Positions 35,308-44,350 of a stretch of DNA of 52,714 bases are shown here, one piece after another. Each line of letters begins with the position of its first letter. Positions within the stretch are counted from its first letter, which is position 1. Under the pieces are notes generated by a model. It was given only the letters and a program-made list of their open reading frames with translations, was not told where the DNA came from and searched no databases. This DNA is from Curtobacterium sp. MCSS17_008 (lineage in GTDB: Bacteria > Actinomycetota > Actinomycetes > Actinomycetales > Microbacteriaceae), in the NCBI RefSeq assembly GCF_003234185.1, contig NZ_QKSM01000017.1:1-52714 (forward strand), in the 5' to 3' direction. A program made the translations under genes and the position numbers.

Positions 35308-35390
35308 GAACCGGGCGTACCTGATGCGCCCGGAGGACCAGGCACGCCCGGTTCGACCAGGCACGCCCGGTTCGACCAGGCGCACCCGGA
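35308..35390. repeat. Tandem 19-bp direct repeats with an inverted copy
   Basis: Two identical 19-base units at 35336-35354 and 35355-35373 (GACCAGGCACGCCCGGTTC) are followed by a partial third at 35374-35390. An inverted copy at 35308-35323 pairs with 35339-35354 with one mismatch. It lies just past the phosphofructokinase gene end, so the inverted pair could act as its terminator and the tandem copies may be slippage products. Confidence 0.7.
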
Positions 35391-35409
35391 GGCGCACCGG
35401 TCTGCGGCC

Positions 35410-36438
35410 TCAGCCGAACATGATGGCGGCCTCGTCGTACCGCTCCTGCGGCACCGTCTTCAGCTCACCGAGGGCGTCCTCGAACGACACGTGCACGATC
35501 TCCGTGCCCTTGAGCGCGACCATTCGGCCCCAGCGTTCCTCGACGACCGAGTCGATCGCCGCCAGCCCGAGTCGCGTCGACAGCACCCGGTCGTACGCCG
35601 TCGGGGTGCCGCCGCGCTGGATGTGGCCGAGCGTGGTGGCACGGGTCTCGATGCCGGTCATCTCCTCGATCAGCGGCGCCAGGCGCTCGCCGATGCCGCC
35701 CAGCCGGGGCCGGCCGAAGGCGTCGAGGCCGCGCTCGGTGTGCGCGTTGTCCTCGTGGTCGGGGACGAAGCCCTCGGCCACGACGACGAGCGGCGCGCGC
35801 CCGCGGTCGTAGGCGGCGCGCACCCAGGCCGCGATCTGCTCCATGCTCGTCTTCTGCTCGGGGATGAGGATCGCGTGCGCACCCGCGGCCATGCCGGAGT
35901 GCAGCGCGATCCAGCCCACGTGCCGGCCCATGACCTCGGCCACCATGCAGCGCGAGTGGGACTCACCGGTGGTGCGGAGGCGGTCCATGGCCTCGGTCGC
36001 GATCGCGACGGCGGTGTCGAAGCCGAAGGTGTAGTCGGTGGCGCCGAGGTCGTTGTCGACCGTCTTCGGGACGCCGACGATCTGCAGGCCGGCGTCGGTG
36101 AGGCGCTTCGCCGCGGCCAGGGTGCCCTCGCCACCGATCGCCACGATGGCGTCGATGCCGTGGCGCTCGAGGGTCTTCGTGATGTTCTCGACGCCGCCGT
36201 TCGGCCCCTCGAAGGGGTTCGTGCGGCTCGTGCCGAGGATCGTGCCGCCCTGCTTCGCGATGCCCTGGATGTCCTTGCGGCCGAGGGGCACGATGTCCCC
36301 GTCGACGACGCCCCGCCACCCGTCGCGGAACCCCACGAACTCGTGTCCGTAGATCGCGATGCCCTTGAGCACGATGCCGCGGATGACCGCGTTGAGGCCG
36401 GGGCAGTCGCCTCCGGAGGTGAGGATGCCGATGCGCAC
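35410..36438 (-). CDS. pfkA: 6-phosphofructokinase, ATP-type
   Basis: A 342-residue glycolytic kinase. ILTSGGDCPGLNAVIRG binds the nucleotide phosphate, GGEGTLAAAKRL and PKTVDNDLGATDYTFGFDTA form the catalytic centre, and EVMGRHVGWIALHSG and LGHIQRGGTPTAYDR bind fructose 6-phosphate. Glycine after Glu in GGEG combined with Lys in PKTVDND is the pattern of ATP-using actinobacterial enzymes; the PPi-dependent relatives have Asp in place of that glycine. GTG at 36438 with TTGGAG five bases upstream is preferred. It is divergent from the glycosylase gene. Confidence 0.93.
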   Translation of the reverse strand: MRIGILTSGGDCPGLNAVIRGIVLKGIAIYGHEFVGFRDGWRGVVDGDIVPLGRKDIQGIAKQGGTILGTSRTNPFEGPNGGVENITKTLERHGIDAIVAIGGEGTLAAAKRLTDAGLQIVGVPKTVDNDLGATDYTFGFDTAVAIATEAMDRLRTTGESHSRCMVAEVMGRHVGWIALHSGMAAGAHAILIPEQKTSMEQIAAWVRAAYDRGRAPLVVVAEGFVPDHEDNAHTERGLDAFGRPRLGGIGERLAPLIEEMTGIETRATTLGHIQRGGTPTAYDRVLSTRLGLAAIDSVVEERWGRMVALKGTEIVHVSFEDALGELKTVPQERYDEAAIMFG

Positions 36439-36512
36439 GGAGACTCCAACGTCGTCGGGTTGCGGGGACCTGACCATCATGTCTGACGGTGGTGTGGCAT
36501 TACCATCCCCGT

Positions 36513-37481
36513 GTGTCCCTGCCAGCTCCCGTCGCACTCGGTGCCCCCGGCACCCCGGCTGCGGCCGGTCGGGTGGACACGGTCTACCGGCCGGGAGGCG
36601 CGGTGGACGTCCGCGCGACCCTCCGGCCCCTGCAGCGCGGCTCCGGCGACCCGGCCTTCCGCGTCGTCGGCTCCGACACCTGGCTCGCCCTCCGCACACC
36701 GGCCGGGGCGGCCTCGGTGCTCGTGCGTCGGACCGGCAGCGACGCGATCGCGGTCTCCGCGTGGGGCTCCGGCGCCGCCTGGGCCGTGACCCACGCACCG
36801 GACCTGCTCGGACGCGGTGACGACTGGTCCGAGCTCGACGTGACCGCGCATGCCTTCCTGGCCGAGGCGCGACACCGCCAGCCGGGGTTACGCCTGCTCC
36901 GCACGAACACGGTCGTCGCGATGCTCGTGCCGGCGATCATGGAGCAGAAGGTGACCTCGCGGCAGGCCTGGCGCGCATGGCGGTACCTGCTCCGTCGCTT
37001 CGGGGAGCCCGCACCCGGCCCGGTGCCGGCGGACATGTTCGTGCCGCCGGCCCCCGAGCAGTGGGCGCTGATCCCGAGCTGGGAGTGGCACAAGGCCGGC
37101 ATCGAGCCCGGACGCTCGGCGACCGTGATGCGCGCCGTCAAGGTCGCCCCCGCGCTCGAGCGGACGCTGGCGCTCGGTCGCGGTGGCGCGGTGGTGTCGC
37201 AGCGACTGCAGTCGATCCCGGGCATCGGCCAGTGGACCGCTGCCGAGACGGCGCAGCGGGCACACGGCGACCCGGACTCCCCGAGCGTCGGGGACTACCA
37301 CGTGCCGGCGCTCGTCGGGTGGGCACTGACCGGCGGCCCCGTGGACGACGACGGGATGCTCGAGCTGCTCGAGCCCTGGCGCGGGCACCGGGAGCGCGTG
37401 GTGCGGCTGATCGGGGGCTCGGGCTTCCGGAAGCCGGCGTTCGGCCCGCGCATGACGATCCAGGACCACCGCTGGCACTGA
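36513..37481 (+). CDS. DNA-3-methyladenine glycosylase-like protein (HhH-GPD, AlkA type)
   Basis: A 322-residue base-excision repair protein. The helix-hairpin-helix is LQSIPGIGQWTAAETAQRAH, followed by the catalytic aspartate in SVGDYHVP, about 22 residues later. MLVPAIMEQKVTSRQAWRAW is the typical helix of AlkA-type enzymes, which remove alkylated purines. No Ada-type methyltransferase domain is fused. The start is uncertain: GTG at 36513 is chosen because a TACCAT hexamer 6 bases upstream would suit a leaderless mRNA, but GTG at 36489 is also open. It is divergent from pfkA. Confidence 0.82.
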   Translation: MSLPAPVALGAPGTPAAAGRVDTVYRPGGAVDVRATLRPLQRGSGDPAFRVVGSDTWLALRTPAGAASVLVRRTGSDAIAVSAWGSGAAWAVTHAPDLLGRGDDWSELDVTAHAFLAEARHRQPGLRLLRTNTVVAMLVPAIMEQKVTSRQAWRAWRYLLRRFGEPAPGPVPADMFVPPAPEQWALIPSWEWHKAGIEPGRSATVMRAVKVAPALERTLALGRGGAVVSQRLQSIPGIGQWTAAETAQRAHGDPDSPSVGDYHVPALVGWALTGGPVDDDGMLELLEPWRGHRERVVRLIGGSGFRKPAFGPRMTIQDHRWH

Positions 37482-37519
37482 CCCCGGACAGGGCGCGGGA
37501 CCGCGACGTAGTCTCCTGT

Positions 37520-37534
37520 TGAGAACAGATCTCA
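37520..37534. promoter_or_regulatory. Zur/Fur-like palindrome upstream of His-rich protein
   Basis: TGAGAACAGATCTCA is a 5-5-5 interrupted palindrome (TGAGA/TCTCA) immediately before the AGAAGGAGG ribosome site. It resembles actinobacterial Zur boxes of the form TGAAAA-N-TTTTCA. The TAGTCT hexamer at about 37509 may be the -10 element. Confidence 0.5.
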
Positions 37535-37546
37535 GAAGGAGGAACC

Positions 37547-37735
37547 ATGTCGGACCCGAACACCACACCCGCTGCCGAGGCCGAGGAGCACCGCGTCGCC
37601 GAGCACGACGTCGCCGACCACGACCACGAGCAGGACGGCGGCGAGCACGAGACCGTCGAGCACGGCGACCACGTCGACTTCGTGCACGACGGCCACCGTC
37701 ACGCGCGTCACGAGGACCACTACGACGAGCACTGA
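37547..37735 (+). CDS. Histidine-rich small protein, probable zinc-binding
   Basis: A 62-residue protein with 13 histidines and many Asp/Glu residues. The C-terminal half, VEHGDHVDFVHDGHRHARHE, resembles a small actinobacterial His-rich family often labelled zinc transporter permease, although it has no membrane segment. It is more likely a cytoplasmic metal buffer or chaperone. A strong AGAAGGAGG site precedes the ATG. The Zur-like palindrome upstream suggests induction on zinc limitation. A hairpin terminator follows, so it is monocistronic. Confidence 0.75.
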   Translation: MSDPNTTPAAEAEEHRVAEHDVADHDHEQDGGEHETVEHGDHVDFVHDGHRHARHEDHYDEH

Positions 37736-37756
37736 GCGTCGCTGAGGCGACCACTC

Positions 37757-37804
37757 GACGGCCGGGAGGGACGTGGCCGACGTGCCACGGGCCTCCCGGC
37801 CGTC
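37757..37804 (+). terminator. GC-rich hairpin after the His-rich protein gene
   Basis: Arms 37757-37777 and 37784-37804 pair over 21 positions with about three mismatches around a six-base loop. They share the GGGAGG/GCCTCCC core with the hairpins at 12449 and 39372. Confidence 0.7.
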
Positions 37805-37906
37805 GTCCGTGCGGTCGCGCGACCCGCACATCCTCCGCCGTCACTCGTCACCACCCGCCTACCGTGACGCGCGGCGCGGGACCGACCCCGCCGGGGGAGG
37901 ACCCGC

Positions 37907-39373
37907 ATGACGAGCACCACGACCGACGACGACCGCGTACCGGGCGTCCCGGCGCCCATCCCGGAGGACGCCGGCCAGGCGGAGACCGAGCGCCGCACGA
38001 AGCGGCACGTCACCCGGGTGGCGTTCGTGGCCGCGATCGGCGGACTGCTGTACGGCTACGACACCGGGGTGATCTCCGGCACGCTCATCGAGATCGGCAA
38101 GGAGTTCTCGATCGACGCGACGGTCAAGGAGTTCATCACCGCGTCGATCCTCGTCGGCGCGATCCTCGGCGCCTTCCTCACGGGGCCCGTCTCGGCACGC
38201 ATCGGGCGGCGTCGCACGATCCTGCTCATCGCCGCCGTGTTCGGACTCGGCGTGCTGTTCGCCGCGGTGTCCCCGAGCCCGGTGTTCCTCGTGCTCAGTC
38301 GACTCTTCCTCGGGCTCGCCGTCGGCGGCTCGACGCAGACCATCCCGACCTACATCGCCGAGATCGCACCCGGGCCGCGTCGCGGCAGCCTGGTCACGGT
38401 GTTCAACTGCGCGATCGGTGTCGGCATCCTGTCCGCCGCCGTGGTCGGGGTCACCTTGAACGGCGTCGTGTCCTGGCGCTTCATGATCGGGGTCGCGGCG
38501 GCGCCCGCGATCGTGCTGCTGCTCGGCATGCTCAAGCTGCCGGAGAGCCCCCGCTGGTTCGTCGCGCAGGACCGCATCGGACCCGCGCGACGGGTGCTGC
38601 GGTGGGCGAGGCCCGACCAGCGCGCGGCGGAGGACGAGCTGGACGAGATCCGGAAGCTCGACGACGCCGAACCCTCGTCCGGTGCCGGCCAGTGGTCGCA
38701 GCTCCGCAAGCCGTGGGTGCGGCCCGCCCTCGTCGCAGGGCTCATCGTCGCCGCCTTCACGCAGCTGACCGGGCTCGAGATGATGATCTACTACACGCCG
38801 ACGATCCTCACCGACGCCGGGTTCCCGCACGAGTACTCGCTCTGGGCCAACGTCGGCGTGGGCGTCGTGTACCTGGTGATGACGTTCGTCGGCTCCCGGC
38901 TGGTGGACCGCATCGGTCGTCGTCGGCTCACCCTCGTGATGCTGCCCGGAGCTGCCGTGAGCATCGGCCTGTTCGGGGCGTTGTTCTTCCTGACGGGCGG
39001 CGAACCGTCACCGGTGCTCACGATCGTGCTCATCCTGGCGTTCATGTTCTTCCAGGCCGGCGGCATCCAGGTCGTGGGGTGGCTCATCGGGTCGGAGATG
39101 TACCCGCTCCGCATCCGTGCCGCTGCGACGAGCCTGCACGCCATGGTGCTGTGGGGCGCGAACCTGCTGGTGACCTCCACCGCGCTCACCCTGACCGGGT
39201 GGATCGGCCTCGGCGGGACCATGCTCGTCTACGCGGCGCTCAACGTCCTCGGGTGGGTGCTGGTGTTCCTGCGGGTGCCGGAGACGAAGGGCCGGTCGCT
39301 CGAGCAGATCGAGCAGTCGCTCCGCGACGAGACCTTCCTGCCGCACCGGTCGCGGCGGGGCGCGACGAGCTGA
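37907..39373 (+). CDS. Sugar porter family MFS transporter (sugar/H+ symporter)
   Basis: A 488-residue, 12-helix transporter. Sugar porter signatures are all present: GGLLYGYDTGVISGT in helix 1, SARIGRRRTI between helices 2 and 3, LPESPRWFV after helix 6, QLTGLEMMIYYTPTIL in helix 7, DRIGRRRLTLV between 8 and 9, and VPETKGRSLEQIE at the end. It imports a monosaccharide with protons; which one is not shown. GGGGAGGACCCGC precedes the ATG. It is not preceded by a LacI-type operator of the mannan set, so it is probably independent. Confidence 0.92.
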   Translation: MTSTTTDDDRVPGVPAPIPEDAGQAETERRTKRHVTRVAFVAAIGGLLYGYDTGVISGTLIEIGKEFSIDATVKEFITASILVGAILGAFLTGPVSARIGRRRTILLIAAVFGLGVLFAAVSPSPVFLVLSRLFLGLAVGGSTQTIPTYIAEIAPGPRRGSLVTVFNCAIGVGILSAAVVGVTLNGVVSWRFMIGVAAAPAIVLLLGMLKLPESPRWFVAQDRIGPARRVLRWARPDQRAAEDELDEIRKLDDAEPSSGAGQWSQLRKPWVRPALVAGLIVAAFTQLTGLEMMIYYTPTILTDAGFPHEYSLWANVGVGVVYLVMTFVGSRLVDRIGRRRLTLVMLPGAAVSIGLFGALFFLTGGEPSPVLTIVLILAFMFFQAGGIQVVGWLIGSEMYPLRIRAAATSLHAMVLWGANLLVTSTALTLTGWIGLGGTMLVYAALNVLGWVLVFLRVPETKGRSLEQIEQSLRDETFLPHRSRRGATS

Positions 39374-39419
39374 CGACCGGGAGGCGCGTGGCGGGCCCGC
39401 CAAGCGCCTCCCGGTCGTC
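39372..39419. terminator. Bidirectional hairpin between MFS and epimerase genes
   Basis: Arms 39372-39395 and 39396-39419 are complementary at 23 of 24 positions; the central GGGCCC becomes the loop. It separates the converging ends of two genes and carries the GGGAGGC core. Confidence 0.8.
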
Positions 39420-39433
39420 GTCGAGCCGGTGGC

Positions 39434-40291
39434 CTACGGGTGCCGCGTGCCCTCGCCGGCCAGTACCGCGTGGTACCCCTCGCGGAACGTCGGGTACCGC
39501 GGCTCCCACCCGGTCGAGCGGAGCAGGGCGTTCGAGAGCCGCTTGTCGCCGCCGGTCTGCCGACCCTCGGGTGCTGCGCGCGGCGGCCGGGGGACCCCGA
39601 GTTCGTCGGCCAGGAACACCAGGACGTCGTCGAGGCGCACCGGTTCGTCGTCGGTGCCGAGGTAGGTCGGTGCCGGGTCGTCCACGCCCGCCAGGTGCAC
39701 GAGCGCCGCGGCGGCGTCGTCGCGGTGGACGCGGTTCGTGTGCGGCGATGCGCTGGTCGACAGGGTCGCCCGGCCCTGGCGCAGCTGGTCGAGGAGTCGC
39801 TCGCGCCCCGGGCCGTAGATACCGGACAGGCGGACGAGGACCGCACCGGGTGCCCGTTCGCGCAGGAGTGCCTCGGCCTCGATCAGGACGCCGGCGGTCG
39901 GGCTGGCCGCGCGGGCGGGCGTCTCCTCCGTGACCTCGCTGCCGTCGTCGACGTCGTACACGGCGGTGGAGGACACGACGATCACCCGTGGCGAGGCCCC
40001 GGACGCGTCGATGCCGTCGAGCACGTTCCGCAGGCCGTCGACGTAGGTCGCGCGGTACTCGTCGACGTCACGGGACCCGGCGGCGAAGGCCACCACGACC
40101 ACGCCCGTGTCCGGGTCGATGGTCGGGACCTCGTGCCGGAGGTCGACGCTCCGACCGGTGACCGGGGACGGGACGAGCTCGGCGCGACGGCGGAGTCCGG
40201 TCACCGGGTGGCCGAGCGCGGCGAAGCGCAGGGCTGCCTCGGTGCCGAGGTCGCCGCAGCCGGCGATGACGACGGGGGAGCGGTGCTGCAT
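39434..40291 (-). CDS. NAD-dependent epimerase/dehydratase-like SDR protein
   Basis: A 285-residue Rossmann protein. VVIAGCGDLGTEAALRFAAL is the nucleotide-binding site in the atypical GxGxxG form. VIVVSSTAVYDVDDGSEVTE matches the extended-SDR serine region, and YGPGRERLLDQL with NRVHRDDAAAALVHLAG are typical of YeeZ-like proteins. The Tyr-x-x-x-Lys pair is not obvious, so catalysis is uncertain. It starts 12 bases after the GH38 stop on the same strand and could be the last gene of the mannan operon. Substrate unknown. Confidence 0.78.
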   Translation of the reverse strand: MQHRSPVVIAGCGDLGTEAALRFAALGHPVTGLRRRAELVPSPVTGRSVDLRHEVPTIDPDTGVVVVAFAAGSRDVDEYRATYVDGLRNVLDGIDASGASPRVIVVSSTAVYDVDDGSEVTEETPARAASPTAGVLIEAEALLRERAPGAVLVRLSGIYGPGRERLLDQLRQGRATLSTSASPHTNRVHRDDAAAALVHLAGVDDPAPTYLGTDDEPVRLDDVLVFLADELGVPRPPRAAPEGRQTGGDKRLSNALLRSTGWEPRYPTFREGYHAVLAGEGTRHP

Positions 40292-40303
40292 GCTCCGAGC
40301 TTG

Positions 40304-43300
40304 TCAGGCCCGGGTGCGCTCCGTCCCCTCCGTACGGGTGACCCGCACCGCCGCGGCCTCGTAGGGCCGGAGCCGGACCGTCACGTGCCCGTCCACGCCG
40401 ACCTCGACCAGCTCGTCGACCGGGTCGCCGAGGTACGTCGTCCGCTCGGCCGCGGCGACGTCGATCCCGAACCGCAGCCGGAGCGTGACCGGCTCCTCGG
40501 TGACCGACTGCAGCCGGACGACGGACTGCCGGTCGTCGTCCCCGGCGACGACCGACACGAGCCGCACGCGGTCGTCGTCGAGCGCCAGCAGCTCCGCGCT
40601 CGCCGTGTCGTCGTCGCCACGTCCTGCGGCGGGCACGGCGGCGAGCGGCCGGACCAGGTCGGCGGTGGTCTGCAGCGCGACGGCCTCGACCGCCTGACCG
40701 GCCGCGGCGCGCACGCCGACCGCGTACTCGAACGTGGCGGTGAAGCCCTGCTCGATCGGGAAGTTCGTGTCCCACACGTTGTTGTGGAGCCACGAGTAGA
40801 CCGTGGCCGCGCGTGCCGGGCTCGTGCTCGCCGGGAACGGGGCGTACGGCAGTGAGATGGTGCCGGGGTGGACCAGGGGCGCGTCCTTGGTGACCCACAC
40901 GACGGCGTCGTCACGGTCCTCCAGGCTGACCCAGTTGCGGATGGCGCGCATGTGCTGCGGCGCCCCGGGGACGTGCGCCAGGCCGTCACCGGTCACGCCA
41001 CCCGAGACCTCGTAGCGGACCACGGGGTCGTCCGCCGCGAAGGGGAAGGCGAAGAACGCGCTCTCCTTCGTCCGCGTGACCGGCTTCTCGAGCCGGTTCG
41101 CGATGCGCAGCCGCGGTTCCCCCACCCGGAGGCGGAGCGTGACCGTCACGGCGTCGACGCCGACCGCCGCGAACCGGTAGACCAGGCGCTCCTCGACGGC
41201 GTCGGACACCCGCTCGACCAAGACCGCCGGGCCACCCGTGGTGCGCGAGGCGAGCAGTTCGAGCCGGTCCGAGCTCCAGAGCTTGTTCGCCAGGTGGTTC
41301 ACCCCGGCGCCCGATGACCCGTACTCGTCGTAGACGTACGCGTTGAAGCCGGCCGGGGCGTGCTGCTCGACGACCTCGCGTCCGGTCGCCAGCTCGACGA
41401 CGGAGCGGATCGTCGACGTCTGCGGGTCGACGGCCACCCGGAGGTACTCGTTCTGCAGCGTGAACAGGTCGGCCAGCGGGGTGCCGAGGGCGTCGTGGTG
41501 CCGTGGCGGCTCGGGGGCGACCCGACCGGGCAGCACGTCGAGCCGGACGAAGCCGAACGCGGGGACGTCGACGAGCTGCGCGCTCACCCACCGCCCGGAC
41601 TCGCGGTGCAGGACGTTCGACTGCGCTTCCTCGACCACCGCGAGCTCCTGCCCGGTGCGGCCGTCCCGCAGCACCACGTGCGCGTCGAGCGGCACCGACG
41701 ACTCCTTGAGCAGGAACCGTACGACACCGGTCCTGGTCGCGCCGGACGCGTTCGCGACGACGATCGACGTCAGGGCGTCCTCCGGCGCGGACACGGCATC
41801 CGCCAGGTAGACCAGGGCGTGCTCCTCGAGGTCGCGGCCGCGCTGGTGTCCCGTGAGGGCCTGCGCGACCTTCCACTGCCACTGGCGCTCGCCGGAGTCG
41901 TAGCCCTCGTCGCCGTGGGTCCACGAGTTGCTCGCACCCCAGGTGTGCTCGTTGAACATCGAGATCGCGTCCCAGGCAGCATCCGCGTCGGCGCGTTCCG
42001 TCGGCACGGCCTGGCCACCGAGCCACGCGGCCGCCTGGCTGAAGGAGCGGGCGTCGCTCACCGTCGCCTGGGCCTCGCGGGCGAGGGCGAGCGGAACTGC
42101 GGCGGAGCCGACGCCCTCCACCCACCAGTCGCCCCAGTCGCCCTCGACGGTGACCAGGTCGTCGCCGTGACGGGCCTCGGCCTCGGCGAAGAAGTCCTCG
42201 TTCGTCGAGACGCGCAGTGTGGGCGACGTCCAGGTCTCGTTCCAGCGACGGACGATCTCGGACAGGTGCAGCCGCGCGGGACCGTTGTCGCCCATGAAGC
42301 CCTGCGTGCGCAGGTGCAGGACGTCCCACGGGTAACCCGGTCGGCCCTCGGCCTCCTCGCCGTGGGCGCCGAAGACCCCGGGCGGGAACGGGTACCCGCG
42401 GGTCGCGAGCGCGGTCAGGTAGGCGGGCAGGTAGGTCTCGGCCGTCTCGTACGACTCGGTGAGCCCGACCATCGGGCCCTCCATGTAGGCCAGGCCGTGC
42501 GGGCTGTCGGTCATCCACACGACGACCTCGTTGCCGGCCGGGGTGCGCCAGCGGAACATGCGCGGCAGGTCGAGTGCGCCGTTCTGGTGCGGCATCGAGC
42601 GACCGGCCCAGTTGTGCGCGACGGCGAGGTAGCGGACGCCGACCTCGTGCAGCGCGTCCGGCAGGCCCGCCACCTGCCCGGGGACGTCGGTCTGCATGGC
42701 GGTGGTGAAGTCGATGCCGTACCGATCGCGGATGCGCCGGGCCTCGCGGAGCAGCTCGTGCAGCTCCTCGGTCGAGCACGTGTCGGTGTGCAGGTTGTAC
42801 GGCATCGCGCTGAGCCCGATCGAGCCCTCCTGCACCAGGCGCACGAACTCCTCGACCTTGGCGGCGGGGCGGTGCCGCTCCCAGTCGGCGAACGCCCAGA
42901 GCGCCTCGACGTTCCAGCGGAAGCGGGACGCCTCCGGCCACTCACGTGTCGCTGCGGCGAGCTCGACTGCGGAGTCCAGGTAGGACCGCTGCGACGAGAT
43001 CACGGTGGTCTGCGGGTCGGTGTAGCCGAAGTCGAAGTGCGAGTGGTGCACGATGTGCACCGACCACGGTCGCTGCGGCAGCAGGGTGAAGAACACGGTC
43101 TCGCTACCGGAGTCCGGCATCGCGAGCGTGACGTCCGTCGGTGCTTGCACGCTGCGGACGAGCAGGCGGACCGAGACGTCGTCGGGTGCCGCAGCGCGGC
43201 CCACGACCAGGTCCCCCTCGCCGTCGGTGAGGGTCACGACTCCGGCGGCAGCAGCCGCCTCGGCGTCGTCGAAGAGCAGGCGGACGCTCTGCACGGACTG

Positions 43301-43453
43301 GCCGTGGCGCTCGGTCTGCAGTGGCTCAGGGAGCACGCGGACCCGGGTGCCACCGATCGACGCGATGGCGGCGGTGGCGCGGTCGAGGAGGCCGGCGCGG
43401 GCCTCCAGGTGCGACCAGGGCTGCGCGGAGACGAGGGCGGGTTCGGTGGTCAT
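40304..43453 (-). CDS. Alpha-mannosidase, glycoside hydrolase family 38
   Basis: A 1049-residue enzyme with no signal peptide, so it acts in the cytoplasm on imported oligosaccharides. HHSHFDFGYTDP (about 134-145) gives the first zinc ligands, TAMQTDVPGQVAGLP holds the nucleophile aspartate that also binds zinc, and MFNEHTWGA supplies the last histidine. The middle helical domain and large C-terminal beta-sandwich are typical of GH38. Manno-oligosaccharides are the expected substrate, released as mannose. AGAGGAC lies five bases before the ATG. It is the fourth gene behind the ABC importer, 65 bases after the second permease. Confidence 0.93.
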   Translation of the reverse strand: MTTEPALVSAQPWSHLEARAGLLDRATAAIASIGGTRVRVLPEPLQTERHGQSVQSVRLLFDDAEAAAAAGVVTLTDGEGDLVVGRAAAPDDVSVRLLVRSVQAPTDVTLAMPDSGSETVFFTLLPQRPWSVHIVHHSHFDFGYTDPQTTVISSQRSYLDSAVELAAATREWPEASRFRWNVEALWAFADWERHRPAAKVEEFVRLVQEGSIGLSAMPYNLHTDTCSTEELHELLREARRIRDRYGIDFTTAMQTDVPGQVAGLPDALHEVGVRYLAVAHNWAGRSMPHQNGALDLPRMFRWRTPAGNEVVVWMTDSPHGLAYMEGPMVGLTESYETAETYLPAYLTALATRGYPFPPGVFGAHGEEAEGRPGYPWDVLHLRTQGFMGDNGPARLHLSEIVRRWNETWTSPTLRVSTNEDFFAEAEARHGDDLVTVEGDWGDWWVEGVGSAAVPLALAREAQATVSDARSFSQAAAWLGGQAVPTERADADAAWDAISMFNEHTWGASNSWTHGDEGYDSGERQWQWKVAQALTGHQRGRDLEEHALVYLADAVSAPEDALTSIVVANASGATRTGVVRFLLKESSVPLDAHVVLRDGRTGQELAVVEEAQSNVLHRESGRWVSAQLVDVPAFGFVRLDVLPGRVAPEPPRHHDALGTPLADLFTLQNEYLRVAVDPQTSTIRSVVELATGREVVEQHAPAGFNAYVYDEYGSSGAGVNHLANKLWSSDRLELLASRTTGGPAVLVERVSDAVEERLVYRFAAVGVDAVTVTLRLRVGEPRLRIANRLEKPVTRTKESAFFAFPFAADDPVVRYEVSGGVTGDGLAHVPGAPQHMRAIRNWVSLEDRDDAVVWVTKDAPLVHPGTISLPYAPFPASTSPARAATVYSWLHNNVWDTNFPIEQGFTATFEYAVGVRAAAGQAVEAVALQTTADLVRPLAAVPAAGRGDDDTASAELLALDDDRVRLVSVVAGDDDRQSVVRLQSVTEEPVTLRLRFGIDVAAAERTTYLGDPVDELVEVGVDGHVTVRLRPYEAAAVRVTRTEGTERTRA

Positions 43454-43518
43454 GGGATGTCCTCTTCGGTGTGGGGCTGGACGGGGACGGTCGGGAGGCT
43501 CGGGGCGCGCCGGGAGGG

Positions 43519-44337
43519 TCAGGCGGTGGGGTTCAGCCCGCGTGCGAAGAACCGCTGGAAGGCGAAGAACACGATGATCGTCGGCAGCGACGCGACCAGG
43601 GCACCGGCCAGGGCGACGGGCGGGCCGTAGGTGGAGTAGTTGCCGGTCAGGTCCGCGAGCGTCGCCATGACGGGTCGGATGTTCGGACTCGACGAGAGCG
43701 TCAACCCGAACAGCAGGTCGTTCCAGATCCACGTGAACTGGAAGACGAACGCCGCCAGGAGCGCACTCGTCGACAGCGGCAGGTGGACCTGGAAGAACAT
43801 CCGGATCCACCCGGCACCGTCGAGCGAGGCGGCTTCGCGGACCTCGGTCGGCAGTCCGGACATGTGCCCGCGGACGACGAAGAACGCGAACGGGATCGTC
43901 AGTGCGATGTAGACGAGCAGCATGCCGTACTGCGTGTCGAACAGCGACGCGGCGGCGTACCCGGTGAACAGGGGGGACAGGAACGCCTGCAGCGGCAGGA
44001 TCGTGCCGATGTAGATCACCCAGAACCAGAAGGTCGGGCGTTTCACCGGCATGATCGTCACCGCGAACGAGGCGAGCGCGGCGATGAGCACGGCGGCGCC
44101 GGCCCCGACGACCGAGTACACGAGGCTGTTCACCATGCCCCGGCCGACGTTGGCGTTCTGGAACGCGATCACGATGTTGTCGAACAGCGACCACGAGGTC
44201 GGCCACCAGGACGGCGTCCCGGAGTAGTCGGCGCCCGCGGTGAATGCGTTGACGACGAGCAGGTACGAGGGGATCAGCCAGATCAGCGACACGACGGTCA
44301 GCACGACGGCGAGGACGCGGCGGGAGGTCTTGGTCAT
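43519..44337 (-). CDS. Carbohydrate ABC transporter permease (CUT1, MalG-like)
   Basis: A 272-residue, six-helix inner-membrane subunit. The EAA loop that docks the ATPase is REAASLDGAGWIRMFFQVHL. LIWLIPSYLLVVNAF at the N-terminus and a short GLNPTA-type C-terminus are MalG features. No ATPase subunit is encoded in the locus; CUT1 importers in actinobacteria often share a single MsiK-type ATPase encoded elsewhere. It is 13 bases downstream of the other permease. Confidence 0.92.
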   Translation of the reverse strand: MTKTSRRVLAVVLTVVSLIWLIPSYLLVVNAFTAGADYSGTPSWWPTSWSLFDNIVIAFQNANVGRGMVNSLVYSVVGAGAAVLIAALASFAVTIMPVKRPTFWFWVIYIGTILPLQAFLSPLFTGYAAASLFDTQYGMLLVYIALTIPFAFFVVRGHMSGLPTEVREAASLDGAGWIRMFFQVHLPLSTSALLAAFVFQFTWIWNDLLFGLTLSSSPNIRPVMATLADLTGNYSTYGPPVALAGALVASLPTIIVFFAFQRFFARGLNPTA

Positions 44338-44350
44338 CGGTCGGCTCCTG

